DNA from: a virus
Direction: 5' to 3' (one strand)
DNA length: 34,550 nt
IMG/VR virus record: IMGVR_UViG_3300018421_000091
Span: 1 to 34,550 of that record
The position numbers and the translations under genes were made by a program. Below the pieces are notes generated by a model. That model saw nothing but the letters and a program-made list of their open reading frames with translations. It did not search any database and was not told where the DNA came from. Positions within the stretch are counted from its first letter, which is position 1. Every line of letters starts with the position of its first letter. Positions 28,920-34,550 of this stretch are shown piece after piece.

Positions 28920-30782
28920 TTACCTTGTTATTTTACCGTTTGAGTAACTTGATTTCACTGGGAAATTGACTCCAGAAATTTGTTCTCCGGAGACAATTGT
29001 ATCCTTTACCATATTTATAGTGCTTTTGGTGACGTCAAAGACCAAATATAAATCTCTTAGACCGATAACATCATTTGATTCTGGTATTGCCTGAATCTCA
29101 ATAATATTATCGGGAAGATCTGTGGATATGATATTAATTGTATTGATAATAATTTCTCCCTTCCTATAATCCACAGTTCCAATAGACTTTTTAACAACCT
29201 CGAATGTATCTGGATCCAAAGTTGGTTTGACGATTGACAAGATACCAATATCACTGTCTGCCGAAGGAACATCCAAGAAGTACACATTTTCCGATTCACC
29301 AGCAACTTTAAATCCAGTACTCTTGATATTGTATCCTGTTAACGTCTTATGAAAACGATTGCCAAAACAGATTTCGTACTGTGCAAATGTATTTGTAATG
29401 CAGTTGATATTTCTCCTCATCTTCACTCTAGTGATATTAGAGATAATTGAAGTATCAACATTATCAATAATTTGTTGCACTTTACTATATTTGAATCTTC
29501 CACCAAACTTATTCATATCGGTGGTTTTTGAATGTTTGGATAGTGTAGTAATCACATTGGTTCTAAGTGATGCAATGTCAGTAATTTTGGATGCATCATA
29601 GTAAATATCACTATCAATTTCAACAAATAGTAGTTTTAGATCCGTAAGTTCTTGCTTAACACCAGATATGGTGTACTGTTTTAAATCATTAAGGATTTGA
29701 TTTTTTGCAAAATCAGATATTGAAAATCCATTCTTTGGTTTAATGCTGATAATAACCTTTCCAAATTCTGGTGGATCTAACTCTTCTCCACCAACAACGG
29801 ATACGGATTCAGTGCTCGGGAATATCTGTGGTATAATTGCCTCATAGTCACGTGCAGTCACGGCACGGTACTGTGAAGAATACACTCTGGGTGCAAAGTA
29901 CTTAATAGAGTCTATTGCCTCTATGTCTCCTCCTCCGGTGGATGCCTGAGTCGTTGTTACTGATACTGCACTTGATGGTGCGATTAAAATTCCATTACTA
30001 TCAGTCGTTGTTCCAGCATATGAGAATAGAGAAGGACCATTTCCATCAGGACCGTCCGTAACAATATAAGTTACGGTGATTGTCTCACCAGTTGGAATCT
30101 TTTTACCAATGACACCATCACCAAAGAGAAGTTCATATTTCTCATCGGCAACTTCTTGAATCAAATAGATTTCAGAGTCTTTATTGATTGTAATGATATT
30201 ATCAATCTGCTTGTATTCGCGAGTACCGACTCTTACGACAATCGTCGAAGTATCAATATTCGAATTGTTTAGAATAAATCTTTGGTCTTGTGAATTATCA
30301 ACAACGAATTCTTTCGTTAAAAATGTTCCTTGATAAACCTCAAGATCTGTGAATGATGCCTGATTATTGACAATATTTGCCGTTACATCACCAGGTATCG
30401 TGAATGTATATTGTGAATTGTCCACTGCACCGACACACACCAGACCTGCTTTTAGAATCAATTGTGATGCCGATGAAGAAGTATCAATGGTGAATGATAT
30501 CTTTGCCTTTGCGGCACTCTTAGAACGGGGTATATAACCAATATTTCTTGCCAGAGAAACGACATTTTCTCTTAAGGTTGCAGAATCCAAAAAGGATTCA
30601 TTCACAACCATATTTGAGTTAAATGCCGTGATGTAAGTATTATATGCTAGCGTATCGATTAAAACAGAAAAATTAGACCCCTCAAAGTCAAAATCCGTGA
30701 AATCGGAATTTGCACGGAGATAATCTTTGATAGAAGTCTTTATCTGGTCAAAATCTAGATTTGTAAATTTAGTAAAAGGCAT
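28920..30782 (-). CDS. gp6: Baseplate wedge subunit gp6-like
   Basis: The 620-residue product begins MPFTKFTNLDFDQIKTSIKD and YLRANSDFTDFDFEGSNFSV, typical of gp6 in T4-like phages (T4 gp6, about 660 residues). Further landmarks are FNSNMVVNESFLDSATLREN and ARNIGYIPRSKSAAKAKISF, the motif ELLFGDGVIGKKIPTGETITVTY shared with baseplate J-type proteins, and APRVYSSQYRAVTARDYEAI near residue 300. Gp6 forms the continuous ring of the inner baseplate that changes shape during sheath contraction. It follows gp25 by four bases, and the giant gene starts 12 bases after its stop. No truncation or frameshift is visible. Confidence 0.95.
   Translation of the reverse strand: MPFTKFTNLDFDQIKTSIKDYLRANSDFTDFDFEGSNFSVLIDTLAYNTYITAFNSNMVVNESFLDSATLRENVVSLARNIGYIPRSKSAAKAKISFTIDTSSSASQLILKAGLVCVGAVDNSQYTFTIPGDVTANIVNNQASFTDLEVYQGTFLTKEFVVDNSQDQRFILNNSNIDTSTIVVRVGTREYKQIDNIITINKDSEIYLIQEVADEKYELLFGDGVIGKKIPTGETITVTYIVTDGPDGNGPSLFSYAGTTTDSNGILIAPSSAVSVTTTQASTGGGDIEAIDSIKYFAPRVYSSQYRAVTARDYEAIIPQIFPSTESVSVVGGEELDPPEFGKVIISIKPKNGFSISDFAKNQILNDLKQYTISGVKQELTDLKLLFVEIDSDIYYDASKITDIASLRTNVITTLSKHSKTTDMNKFGGRFKYSKVQQIIDNVDTSIISNITRVKMRRNINCITNTFAQYEICFGNRFHKTLTGYNIKSTGFKVAGESENVYFLDVPSADSDIGILSIVKPTLDPDTFEVVKKSIGTVDYRKGEIIINTINIISTDLPDNIIEIQAIPESNDVIGLRDLYLVFDVTKSTINMVKDTIVSGEQISGVNFPVKSSYSNGKITR
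29012..29019 (-). promoter_or_regulatory. Possible late promoter inside the 3' end of gp6
   Basis: An exact TATAAATA on the minus strand lies within gp6 codons, about 105 bases upstream of the giant gene start. Position fits an extra late start for the giant gene, but AT-rich coding sequence can yield this octamer by chance. Confidence 0.3.
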
Positions 30783-30786
30783 TATT

Positions 30787-31185
30787 TTATCTGGTTGCCT
30801 CTAGGATGAATGAAAATTGTTGAGGTGGAACCTCTTGTCCAACAATATTGAATGAGATTGTAATCTCAAAAGCATTCTGATCTGCTCTTGGATCGACATC
30901 AACCTGAACATTATCTACTCTTGGTTCATAGTTTTCGATTGCGATTAGAATTTGATTCTCAAGTAAGGATGCAGTACCGAAATCAACAAACTCGAATAGA
31001 CTATTCTTTACTTCCGAACCAAAAATAGGGTTAAAAAACCTTTCACTGGGAATTGTCTGAACGATATTACGAACAGATTTTTTAATCGCATCGGCATTTT
31101 TCAAAACGAGAATATCATTAGTCACTGGATGCCTATCGAATGATAGACTAATATCCTTAAATGCTCTGGATATCCTCTGAACCAC
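30787..31185 (-). CDS. gp25: Baseplate wedge protein gp25
   Basis: The 132-residue product is the usual length for the GPW/gp25 family (T4 gp25 is 132 residues). Family landmarks are all present: SFDRHPVTNDI, a NPIFGSEV motif near residue 65, LFEFVD, and the conserved ENYEPRV motif near residue 95 (EPR core). Gp25 initiates sheath assembly on the baseplate together with gp53 and gp6. The start is GTG at 31185: no ATG is available in this frame before the family's N-terminal motif ISRAFKDISLSF. A late promoter lies 28 bases upstream. The gene is followed four bases later by gp6, as in other T4-like phages. Confidence 0.95.
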   Translation of the reverse strand: MVQRISRAFKDISLSFDRHPVTNDILVLKNADAIKKSVRNIVQTIPSERFFNPIFGSEVKNSLFEFVDFGTASLLENQILIAIENYEPRVDNVQVDVDPRADQNAFEITISFNIVGQEVPPQQFSFILEATR

Positions 31186-31212
31186 GATTTAGATGGGTAT
31201 TATACTTGTTTT

Positions 31213-31220
31213 TATTTATA
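31213..31220 (-). promoter_or_regulatory. T4-type late promoter TATAAATA (gp25-gp6 unit)
   Basis: The minus strand reads GGGTATAAATAAAAAC just upstream of the gp25 GTG start, in the short gap after the 98-aa gene. This is an exact match to the T4 late consensus, well placed to drive gp25, gp6 and the giant gene. Confidence 0.75.
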
Positions 31221-31223
31221 CCC

Positions 31224-31520
31224 CTATCCAGAAATCTTACCATAGTACGGTTCCGTGCCGTATTCCCAATCATCATAGTCTTCATCATTACGAATTTTCT
31301 CATGAAGTTCGTTTTGTTGAACAAAATCGTGCTTTTTGGGTGTGATATCATCATTTGCGATTTCACGAAGCATCTTTTGATGTTGATGATTTGCCAAATT
31401 GTCTAAAAAATCGTGATTTGCACTCATTTCTTGTTCCTTGTAGTAGTCAGTAACGAGTTTTGTGGTCCCCCACATCTCCCTCATGTAGTTAGAATCTCTA
31501 TCGACAGGTGATCGTCCCAT
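31224..31520 (-). CDS. Hypothetical protein (98 aa)
   Basis: An unrecognised, strongly polar and acidic protein beginning MGRSPVDRDSNYMREMW and ending in an Asp/Tyr/Trp-rich stretch (RNDEDYDDWEYGTEPYYG). The centre is helical and rich in His/Asn/Gln (ANHDFLDNLANHQHQKMLRE). No enzyme motif or membrane segment is visible. It has a good Shine-Dalgarno (CAGGAGC before ATG) and a late-like promoter about 60 bases upstream. The position between a late promoter and gp25 suggests a late, possibly virion-assembly role, without further support. Confidence 0.7.
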   Translation of the reverse strand: MGRSPVDRDSNYMREMWGTTKLVTDYYKEQEMSANHDFLDNLANHQHQKMLREIANDDITPKKHDFVQQNELHEKIRNDEDYDDWEYGTEPYYGKISG

Positions 31521-31577
31521 TTTAGCTCCTGATTTACATGAAATCAGAACTTTTAGAGGGGTTGCTATCCCTTTTTT

Positions 31578-32243
31578 CTATTTATTTTCCTCTTCTTCAC
31601 GCTCCTTTGCCGTTTTCCAGTGATATTCCTCCTCACGTCCCATTCCAAGACGCTCATATCCACTCTCGACCTGATAATATTGAGTCGAAACCTTAAAATC
31701 TGGCATTTTTGGTTCCTTCGGTGTCAGACTATTATCAAAAATACGGAGTCTATTGTTTGGATACAGTGCATATTGACCATTTTTCAGTTCAATTAGGTTA
31801 TGAGACTTGTGTTCGGCGGGATTTTCACTCGTTGCCCAGTCGACCATGTCTGGATCACGGTGATAATTATCGATTGTACAGACATATGTACCCTTTTGAA
31901 TACCGTGATCACGTGTATAACACTCGAAGTCCATCGAACCAATGAATTTTTTATCAATACTTACGACACCATAGTCCATACAGTTCCAGAACTGTAGATT
32001 TGGTAGGTTCATGTCTGGGTCTGGTGTCTCTGGACGTGATAAAAAGGCACTGATGGGCAATTTATCGTACATTGCCGCATATTCGGGTAGATATGTCTCA
32101 AAATAAAAAGCACGCCCAGGTATCGATTTTGCCGATACCCAGACGCCCTTGACGAATTCACCCCATCCACTTTGATGGTCGGTTAGATATTCTTTACGAA
32201 CCCATACCTCGACCGAAGGTAGATTGGTGATTAAACAACTCAT
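31578..32243 (-). CDS. Hypothetical protein (221 aa) upstream of gp25 cluster
   Basis: I do not recognise a characterised family. The protein begins MSCLITNLPSVEVWVRKEYL and is rich in aromatic residues and Asp/Pro, with blocks KSIPGRAFYFETYLPEYAAM, FWNCMDYGVVSIDKKFIGSM and YVCTIDNYHRDPDMVDWA that look like a folded beta-rich domain. The last 20 residues are highly charged (KTAKEREEEENK). No signal peptide or membrane segment is seen. Its stop codon overlaps the late-like promoter AATAAATA of the next gene. Similar proteins appear next to baseplate genes in cyanophages as far as I recall, always without assigned function. Confidence 0.75.
   Translation of the reverse strand: MSCLITNLPSVEVWVRKEYLTDHQSGWGEFVKGVWVSAKSIPGRAFYFETYLPEYAAMYDKLPISAFLSRPETPDPDMNLPNLQFWNCMDYGVVSIDKKFIGSMDFECYTRDHGIQKGTYVCTIDNYHRDPDMVDWATSENPAEHKSHNLIELKNGQYALYPNNRLRIFDNSLTPKEPKMPDFKVSTQYYQVESGYERLGMGREEEYHWKTAKEREEEENK
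31579..31586 (-). promoter_or_regulatory. Late-promoter-like octamer AATAAATA
   Basis: One mismatch from the T4 late consensus in the first base (AATAAATAG on the minus strand). It overlaps the stop of the 221-aa gene and sits about 60 bases before the 98-aa gene. Confidence 0.5.
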
Positions 32244-32251
32244 GAGATGTG

Positions 32252-32280
32252 AAGGTTATTTTCTTAAATTATTTAACCTT
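32252..32280 (-). other. Inverted repeat at the end of the 49-aa gene
   Basis: Perfect 7-bp arms (AAGGTTA / TAACCTT) separated by 15 A/T-rich bases, spanning the stop codon of the 49-aa gene and the leader of the 221-aa gene. No U-tract follows, so a classic terminator is unlikely; it could be an RNA processing or stability hairpin. Confidence 0.3.
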
Positions 32281-32422
32281 TACCCTGTCCACGATATGCC
32301 TTTCGTGCTCCATTACGAGACGACGCGGCGTACTTGGTTCCATTACCACAACCCTGTCGTGTTTTCTTTGGCTTTCCTGCCACATAACCACTCTTGTTCA
32401 GACCCGTTTTTGCTTTTGCCAT
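32273..32422 (-). CDS. Tiny basic protein (49 aa) of cyanophage type
   Basis: Reading from ATG 32422 gives a 49-residue, very basic product: MAKAKTGLNKSGYVAGKPKK, then TRQGCGNGTKYAASSRNGA and RKAYRGQGKG. This Lys/Arg/Gly pattern with one central Cys matches a tiny conserved protein I associate with marine T4-like phages; its function is unknown. The composition suggests nucleic-acid or ribosome contact, which is inference. Its first 25 bases overlap the end of the 62-aa gene in another frame. The codons are AT-neutral and phage-like, not those of the GC-rich right end. Confidence 0.75.
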   Translation of the reverse strand: MAKAKTGLNKSGYVAGKPKKTRQGCGNGTKYAASSRNGARKAYRGQGKG

Positions 32423-32586
32423 TTTCCGTTTTCTCCAATAATAATTGTTTCAATTTCACCCGCTTTGGGTTTTCCAGTCTTGTAATATTCAATGGCAAAG
32501 TCTTCCATGAGATTCATGTACTCTTCTTCGGAAAGACCCTTGAAGATGACTTTACCATTTCGTAAAACAGTATAGGTGTCCATCAA
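32398..32586 (-). CDS. Hypothetical protein (62 aa)
   Basis: A small protein starting MDTYTVLRNGKVIFKGLSEE, with a two-strand beginning (YTVLRNGKVIFKGL), a helix (EEYMNLMEDFAIEYYKTGK) and a final strand (ETIIIGEN). I do not recognise a family with known function. Its ATG overlaps the stop of the glycosyltransferase gene (TGATG), so it is probably co-translated with it. Confidence 0.65.
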   Translation of the reverse strand: MMDTYTVLRNGKVIFKGLSEEEYMNLMEDFAIEYYKTGKPKAGEIETIIIGENGKWQKQKRV

Positions 32587-33338
32587 ATTACACGAGTTTT
32601 TTCGTGCCCGACTCTAATACGAGGATCGCACCAAATCTCAAAACCTGCCGCAATGGCGTCCAGACAGAAGGATACGTCTTCTCCGCACATGTCCTGTACC
32701 TCACCAGATTCAAAGACCTGCATCTTCGGTGCGAACCATGGATACTTGATACCTTCATCCTCAAACACTCCGTGTTTAATCAGAAGCCATCCAAAACCCG
32801 TGTAGTCCACCGTGAAGGGTTTCCGCCTCTTTGCGATACTCTCAAGAGTTTCGTGATTCATTACGCCACCATTGCTTCGGAAATCGTCCTCTTCCAACCA
32901 GTGTGCGACGGATGTTGTCTGACCGTCTTCGGTACAGTACCAACCAGCGGCAATGTCCTTCTCCATTAGAACCAATTGCCAGAATTTCTCTGAGTTAAAC
33001 ACGATATCACTATCAATCCATAATTGATAATCGTATTTTAGTTTACCGTCCCATGGTTTCTGGTCGGGTCCTCTCAGTACATTTGCACCCAGACACTTGC
33101 ATCGTGCAAAATTTACCATTGAACTATAATCTTGCGAGATTTGGATACTTGCTCCTGCCTGTACCAAATCAAAGCACAATTGTACAAAGTTTTTTAGATA
33201 CGTATAAGAAACTCCTCTACCAGGTAGGCAAAATACAATGCTTTTGCCTTTTACAAGTTCTCTTGCACGATCGTAGTCCCATTCTTGAGTTGTTTCTCTC
33301 ACGGGCGTTTTTGCCTTTACGGTGAATCCTTTAGCCAT
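32583..33338 (-). CDS. Glycosyltransferase-like protein, GT-A fold (251 aa)
   Basis: After an N-terminal strand (KSIVFCLPGRGVSYTYLKNF) comes a helix-rich region and the segment YQLWIDSDIVF with a DSD triad at residues 109-111, the metal and nucleotide-sugar binding DxD motif of GT-A glycosyltransferases. Later features match GT2-like enzymes: TSVAHW near 143, DYTGFGWLLIKHGVF (about 178-192), GEDVSFC at 219-225 (acceptor/catalytic acid region) and a terminal HEKT with H245. It probably transfers a sugar to phage DNA, virion protein or host envelope; the substrate cannot be read from sequence. A consensus promoter with an embedded palindrome lies directly upstream, and the 62-aa gene overlaps its stop. 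The start has no Shine-Dalgarno. Confidence 0.8.
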   Translation of the reverse strand: MAKGFTVKAKTPVRETTQEWDYDRARELVKGKSIVFCLPGRGVSYTYLKNFVQLCFDLVQAGASIQISQDYSSMVNFARCKCLGANVLRGPDQKPWDGKLKYDYQLWIDSDIVFNSEKFWQLVLMEKDIAAGWYCTEDGQTTSVAHWLEEDDFRSNGGVMNHETLESIAKRRKPFTVDYTGFGWLLIKHGVFEDEGIKYPWFAPKMQVFESGEVQDMCGEDVSFCLDAIAAGFEIWCDPRIRVGHEKTRVI

Positions 33339-33361
33339 AAGAAAGTGTAGTTACATCAGAT

Positions 33362-33390
33362 ATCATACAGTACTATGTAGTACTTGTCAA
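33362..33390 (-). promoter_or_regulatory. Consensus sigma70-type promoter for the glycosyltransferase gene
   Basis: On the minus strand: TTGACA (33390-33385), a 17-base spacer, then TATGAT (33367-33362). This is a perfect -35, optimal spacing and a -10 one base from consensus. The -35 overlaps the TGA stop of the AbrB-like gene. The expected start point leaves a leader of roughly 17 bases before the ATG at 33338. Confidence 0.75.
33369..33384. promoter_or_regulatory. Perfect palindrome inside the promoter spacer (candidate operator)
   Basis: Arms AGTACTA and TAGTACT around a 2-base centre fill 16 of the 17 spacer bases between -35 and -10. A protein bound here would block RNA polymerase. The neighbouring AbrB-like protein is the obvious candidate, by inference only. 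Confidence 0.6.
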
Positions 33391-33584
33391 TTGCTCTCGG
33401 TTACCTCGGTGATGATAATACAATCACCTTCTACCTCCATATTAATTTCCGTGCCCTCGTACCATCCGTACTCGTTCAGTACCCATTCTGGTATCGTAAT
33501 AAAGTACTCTCCAGTCACTGGATCGACTTCTACGGTCGTGAAATTTTCCTCCGGATTTTTTTGCATTTCATCAATCTTTTCCAT
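33387..33584 (-). CDS. AbrB/SpoVT-like small protein (65 aa)
   Basis: Residues about 22-60 (TGEYFITIPEWVLNEYGWYE, then GTEINMEVEGDCIIITE) follow the swapped-hairpin AbrB pattern: a beta strand, 'iTIP..vl...gw.eGt.i.....g..i.i'. Such proteins are dimeric or tetrameric DNA-binding regulators or antitoxins. The N-terminal 20 residues are acidic, unlike the basic DNA-contact face of classic AbrB, so DNA binding is not assured. No toxin gene is adjacent. Its stop codon lies within the -35 box of the next promoter, whose spacer holds a palindrome. A TATATA box at 33591-33596 sits so close to the ATG that the message could be leaderless. Confidence 0.7.
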   Translation of the reverse strand: MEKIDEMQKNPEENFTTVEVDPVTGEYFITIPEWVLNEYGWYEGTEINMEVEGDCIIITEVTESN

Positions 33585-33750
33585 TGTTTTTATATAGCGA
33601 AAAAAAATTTATGATGCCTTGTAAATTTAGCTGCCTTTCGTAACACTTTGTAGGTTAGGGTAGTTATGCGTTTTTATAACCGCCCCCATCGCGCCCACGC
33701 TTAAGGGGGGCACCAACGCCCCCCACTGCTGCCGTCACGAACGAATGGCG
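33585..33750. other. Intergenic junction between AT-rich phage DNA and GC-rich segment
   Basis: About 165 bases without a gene. The left part (to about 33,670) is A/T-rich with homopolymer A/T runs; the right part abruptly becomes G/C-rich with C and G runs. A hairpin lies at 33705-33724. No tRNA, integrase site or long direct repeat is visible at the change. Confidence 0.6.
33705..33724 (-). terminator. G/C hairpin downstream of the 60-aa GC-rich gene
   Basis: Seven-base arms GGGGGGC / GCCCCCC around a 6-base loop, 27 bases after the stop of the 60-aa gene on the minus strand. The following bases (TTAAGCG) give only a weak U-tract, so termination efficiency is uncertain. Confidence 0.5.
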
Positions 33751-33933
33751 TCAGCGAACATCCATCAGGGCGCTCGCCTTGGTGCTCTGATGAACGGAGC
33801 GGGAACCTGCCCCAGTGCGAACACGGGAGGAACCGCCCTTGATACGGTCTGCCCAACGGTTGGCGGCAGTGCCATGGGCGATGGGCAGGCGGGTGACCTT
33901 GAATTGAACGCCGTTGATGGTGGTGGTGGTCAT
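33751..33933 (-). CDS. Small basic hypothetical protein (60 aa), GC-rich
   Basis: I chose ATG 33933 because it lies 25 bases downstream of a TATAAT box; a longer in-frame extension would run through that promoter and its repeat. The product is MTTTTINGVQFKVTRLPIAH, then GTAANRWADRIKGGSSRVRT and a Ser/Ala/Arg-rich end. It is basic, with 'NGVQFKVTRLP' resembling the N-terminus of small proteins found in marine Synechococcus and their phages; no function is known to me. Codons end mostly in G or C, unlike every gene to its left. Confidence 0.6.
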   Translation of the reverse strand: MTTTTINGVQFKVTRLPIAHGTAANRWADRIKGGSSRVRTGAGSRSVHQSTKASALMDVR

Positions 33934-33945
33934 TGGGTTCGCTTG

Positions 33946-33969
33946 TGAACTGAAGTTATTATAGGGGCA
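33946..33969 (-). promoter_or_regulatory. Promoter repeat copy 1 (TATAAT at 33958-33963)
   Basis: A 24-base element (TGCCCCTATAATAACTTCAG...) identical at 23 of 24 positions to a second copy at 34490-34513. It contains a perfect -10 box and lies just before the 60-aa gene. No clear -35 is present. Confidence 0.65.
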
Positions 33970-34003
33970 GGAGGCACCCCCGAAGGGGGAAAGGTGTCCA
34001 GTA

Positions 34004-34171
34004 TCAGAACTGGATAGGTTCGGCGGTGGGGGCAGAGATGGCAGCATAATGGGCGGCGCACTCCTCAATGCCCTGGGTTTCCAGGTCGGCGGCAATGCTG
34101 TCCAGGATTTCCAGGAGTTGGGAACCGTCAGCGGCACGGTTCAGGAGAGCGGTGGCAAGGTCGCGGGTCAT
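34004..34171 (-). CDS. Small hypothetical protein (55 aa), GC-rich
   Basis: ATG 34171 opens a 55-residue frame: MTRDLATALLNRAADGSQLL, EILDSIAADLETQGIEECAA, HYAAISAPTAEPIQF. It looks wholly helical and acidic. The 'MTRDlA..lL..a..G.qlLeILd.i..d' pattern is familiar from tiny proteins of marine picocyanobacteria and their phages; function unknown. It lies between the two other GC-rich genes, 53 bases after the stop of the 82-aa gene, and its leader holds a short 7-base tandem repeat. It has no TATAAT box of its own, so it may be read from the upstream promoter. Confidence 0.6.
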   Translation of the reverse strand: MTRDLATALLNRAADGSQLLEILDSIAADLETQGIEECAAHYAAISAPTAEPIQF

Positions 34172-34182
34172 GGTAGGATGTT

Positions 34183-34202
34183 GGTTTGTGGTTTGTGGTT
34201 TG
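34183..34202. repeat. Short tandem repeat GGTTTGT, nearly three units
   Basis: Two perfect 7-base units and a partial third, in the leader of the 55-aa gene (minus strand CAAACCACAAACCACAAACC). Confidence 0.5.
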
Positions 34203-34224
34203 AAAGGAAAGGGGGAGGAGAGGG

Positions 34225-34473
34225 TCAGAGGTCTGCCATCATCTCCTCCATCTCAGCGGCATCGATGGCGGGGTCGTTCCATGCCACCCCATCGCCTGTG
34301 GTTTCCAGGTGGCGACCGATCTGCCCTTCGGTCATGCAGCGCACGAACTTAGTCCAGGGGGTCTCCCATGGGGCACAGAACTCAACACAGGCGCGGGCGG
34401 TGTTGTAGAGAAATTCATCGTTGCCGATCCAGAGGGCGGCATTCCAAGTTTCGTAGTTTGCCCAACCGTTCAT
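34225..34473 (-). CDS. DUF7249-like small protein (82 aa), GC-rich
   Basis: The start at ATG 34473 is chosen because the conserved motif begins there (MNGWANYETWNAALWIGNDE) and because a TATAAT box lies 29 bases upstream; a longer frame would include the promoter. The N-terminal 'NG(W/Y)ANYETWN..LWI.ND' signature is shared by small proteins of marine Synechococcus and cyanophages, which I believe are grouped as DUF7249. The remainder (FLYNTARACVEFC, FVRCMTEGQIGRHLETTGDG, VAWNDPAIDAAEMEEMM) is helical, with the usual 'DGVAW.D' step near the end. Function is unknown. Codon use is strongly GC-rich, unlike the structural genes in this window. Confidence 0.75.
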   Translation of the reverse strand: MNGWANYETWNAALWIGNDEFLYNTARACVEFCAPWETPWTKFVRCMTEGQIGRHLETTGDGVAWNDPAIDAAEMEEMMADL

Positions 34474-34489
34474 GGTCTGTCGTTTCGTT

Positions 34490-34513
34490 TGAACTGAAGT
34501 CATTATAGGGGCA
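34490..34513 (-). promoter_or_regulatory. Promoter repeat copy 2 (TATAAT at 34502-34507)
   Basis: Second copy of the 24-base element, differing at one base from copy 1. It carries a perfect -10 box ahead of the DUF7249-like gene. Flanking sequence toward the -35 side also resembles copy 1 (GGAG...GGCACCC on the plus strand), but no TTGACA-like -35 is seen. Confidence 0.65.
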
Positions 34514-34550
34514 CGGAGTGGCACCCATGGGGCATGAGTGGACAGTGCGC

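Noticed and set aside
31157-31406. Overlapping frames on both strands around 31.16-31.41 kb
   Set aside because: They overlap gp25, its promoter and the 98-aa gene, and have no motif or ribosome site.
33705-33724. G/C hairpin as an attachment site or origin
   Set aside because: No matching core sequence elsewhere in the window and no integrase or replication gene nearby; a terminator is the simpler reading.
33934-34137. N-terminal extension of the 60-aa GC-rich gene to 128 residues
   Set aside because: The extension would run through the TATAAT promoter repeat and overlap the 55-aa gene; its sequence is Pro/Ser-rich without recognisable motif.
34474-34524. Upstream start of the DUF7249-like gene (99 residues)
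   Set aside because: The extra 17 residues cover the second promoter repeat, and the conserved family motif begins at the later ATG.
1-34550. tRNA genes, CRISPR arrays, integrases, insertion sequences, photosynthesis genes
   Set aside because: I looked for cloverleaf-like segments in the few gaps, spaced repeats, transposase-like frames and known cyanophage metabolic genes, and saw none.

Overview
The window is mostly the neck and baseplate gene block of a T4-like marine myovirus, most likely a cyanophage of Synechococcus or Prochlorococcus. The evidence is a strongly AT-rich sequence with nearly all genes on the minus strand, clear homologues of T4 gp25, gp6, gp8, gp13, gp14, gp15 and gp16 in T4 order, T4-type late promoters (TATAAATA), and small proteins of the kind seen throughout marine T4-like phages. 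Host assignment is inference: no photosynthesis or other host-metabolism gene is visible.

Reading along the minus strand (right to left): 34.5-33.7 kb is a GC-rich segment with three tiny genes and two near-identical promoter repeats, very unlike the rest. At 33.6-31.2 kb lies an accessory block: an AbrB-like protein, a glycosyltransferase behind a consensus sigma70 promoter with a built-in palindrome, and four small or medium proteins of unknown function. At 31.2-14.4 kb are the baseplate wedge genes: gp25, gp6, a 4321-residue protein in the position of gp7, and gp8. At 14.4-5.0 kb are a 2357-residue DUF4815-type structural protein, two small overlapping genes, and two fibre-like proteins sharing a C-terminal tag. 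At 5.0-0.8 kb are a coiled-coil protein, the neck proteins gp13 and gp14, the tail terminator gp15 and the small terminase gp16. The left edge cuts an unusual cysteine-paired protein that sits where terminase large subunit gp17 might be expected.

The structural genes are packed into translationally coupled chains (repeated TAATG, ATGA and TGATG junctions). Late-promoter octamers start new transcription units before the 98-aa gene, gp25, gp8 and the fibre/neck group, several of them overlapping the stop codon of the preceding gene. Together the genes build the baseplate wedges, the tail-tip fibres and the head-tail connector, then begin DNA packaging.

The most distinctive biology is modular: two small beta-rich modules are scattered over otherwise unrelated virion proteins. 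One is an 'EVI-x-Y ... RG' module in gp15, the DUF4815 protein and the giant protein. The other is a 'GSGY..P.VTI' repeat in gp14, gp8, the DUF4815 protein and the giant. The giant also carries a YHYH-type domain. The GC-rich right end may be a foreign island or an assembly join.
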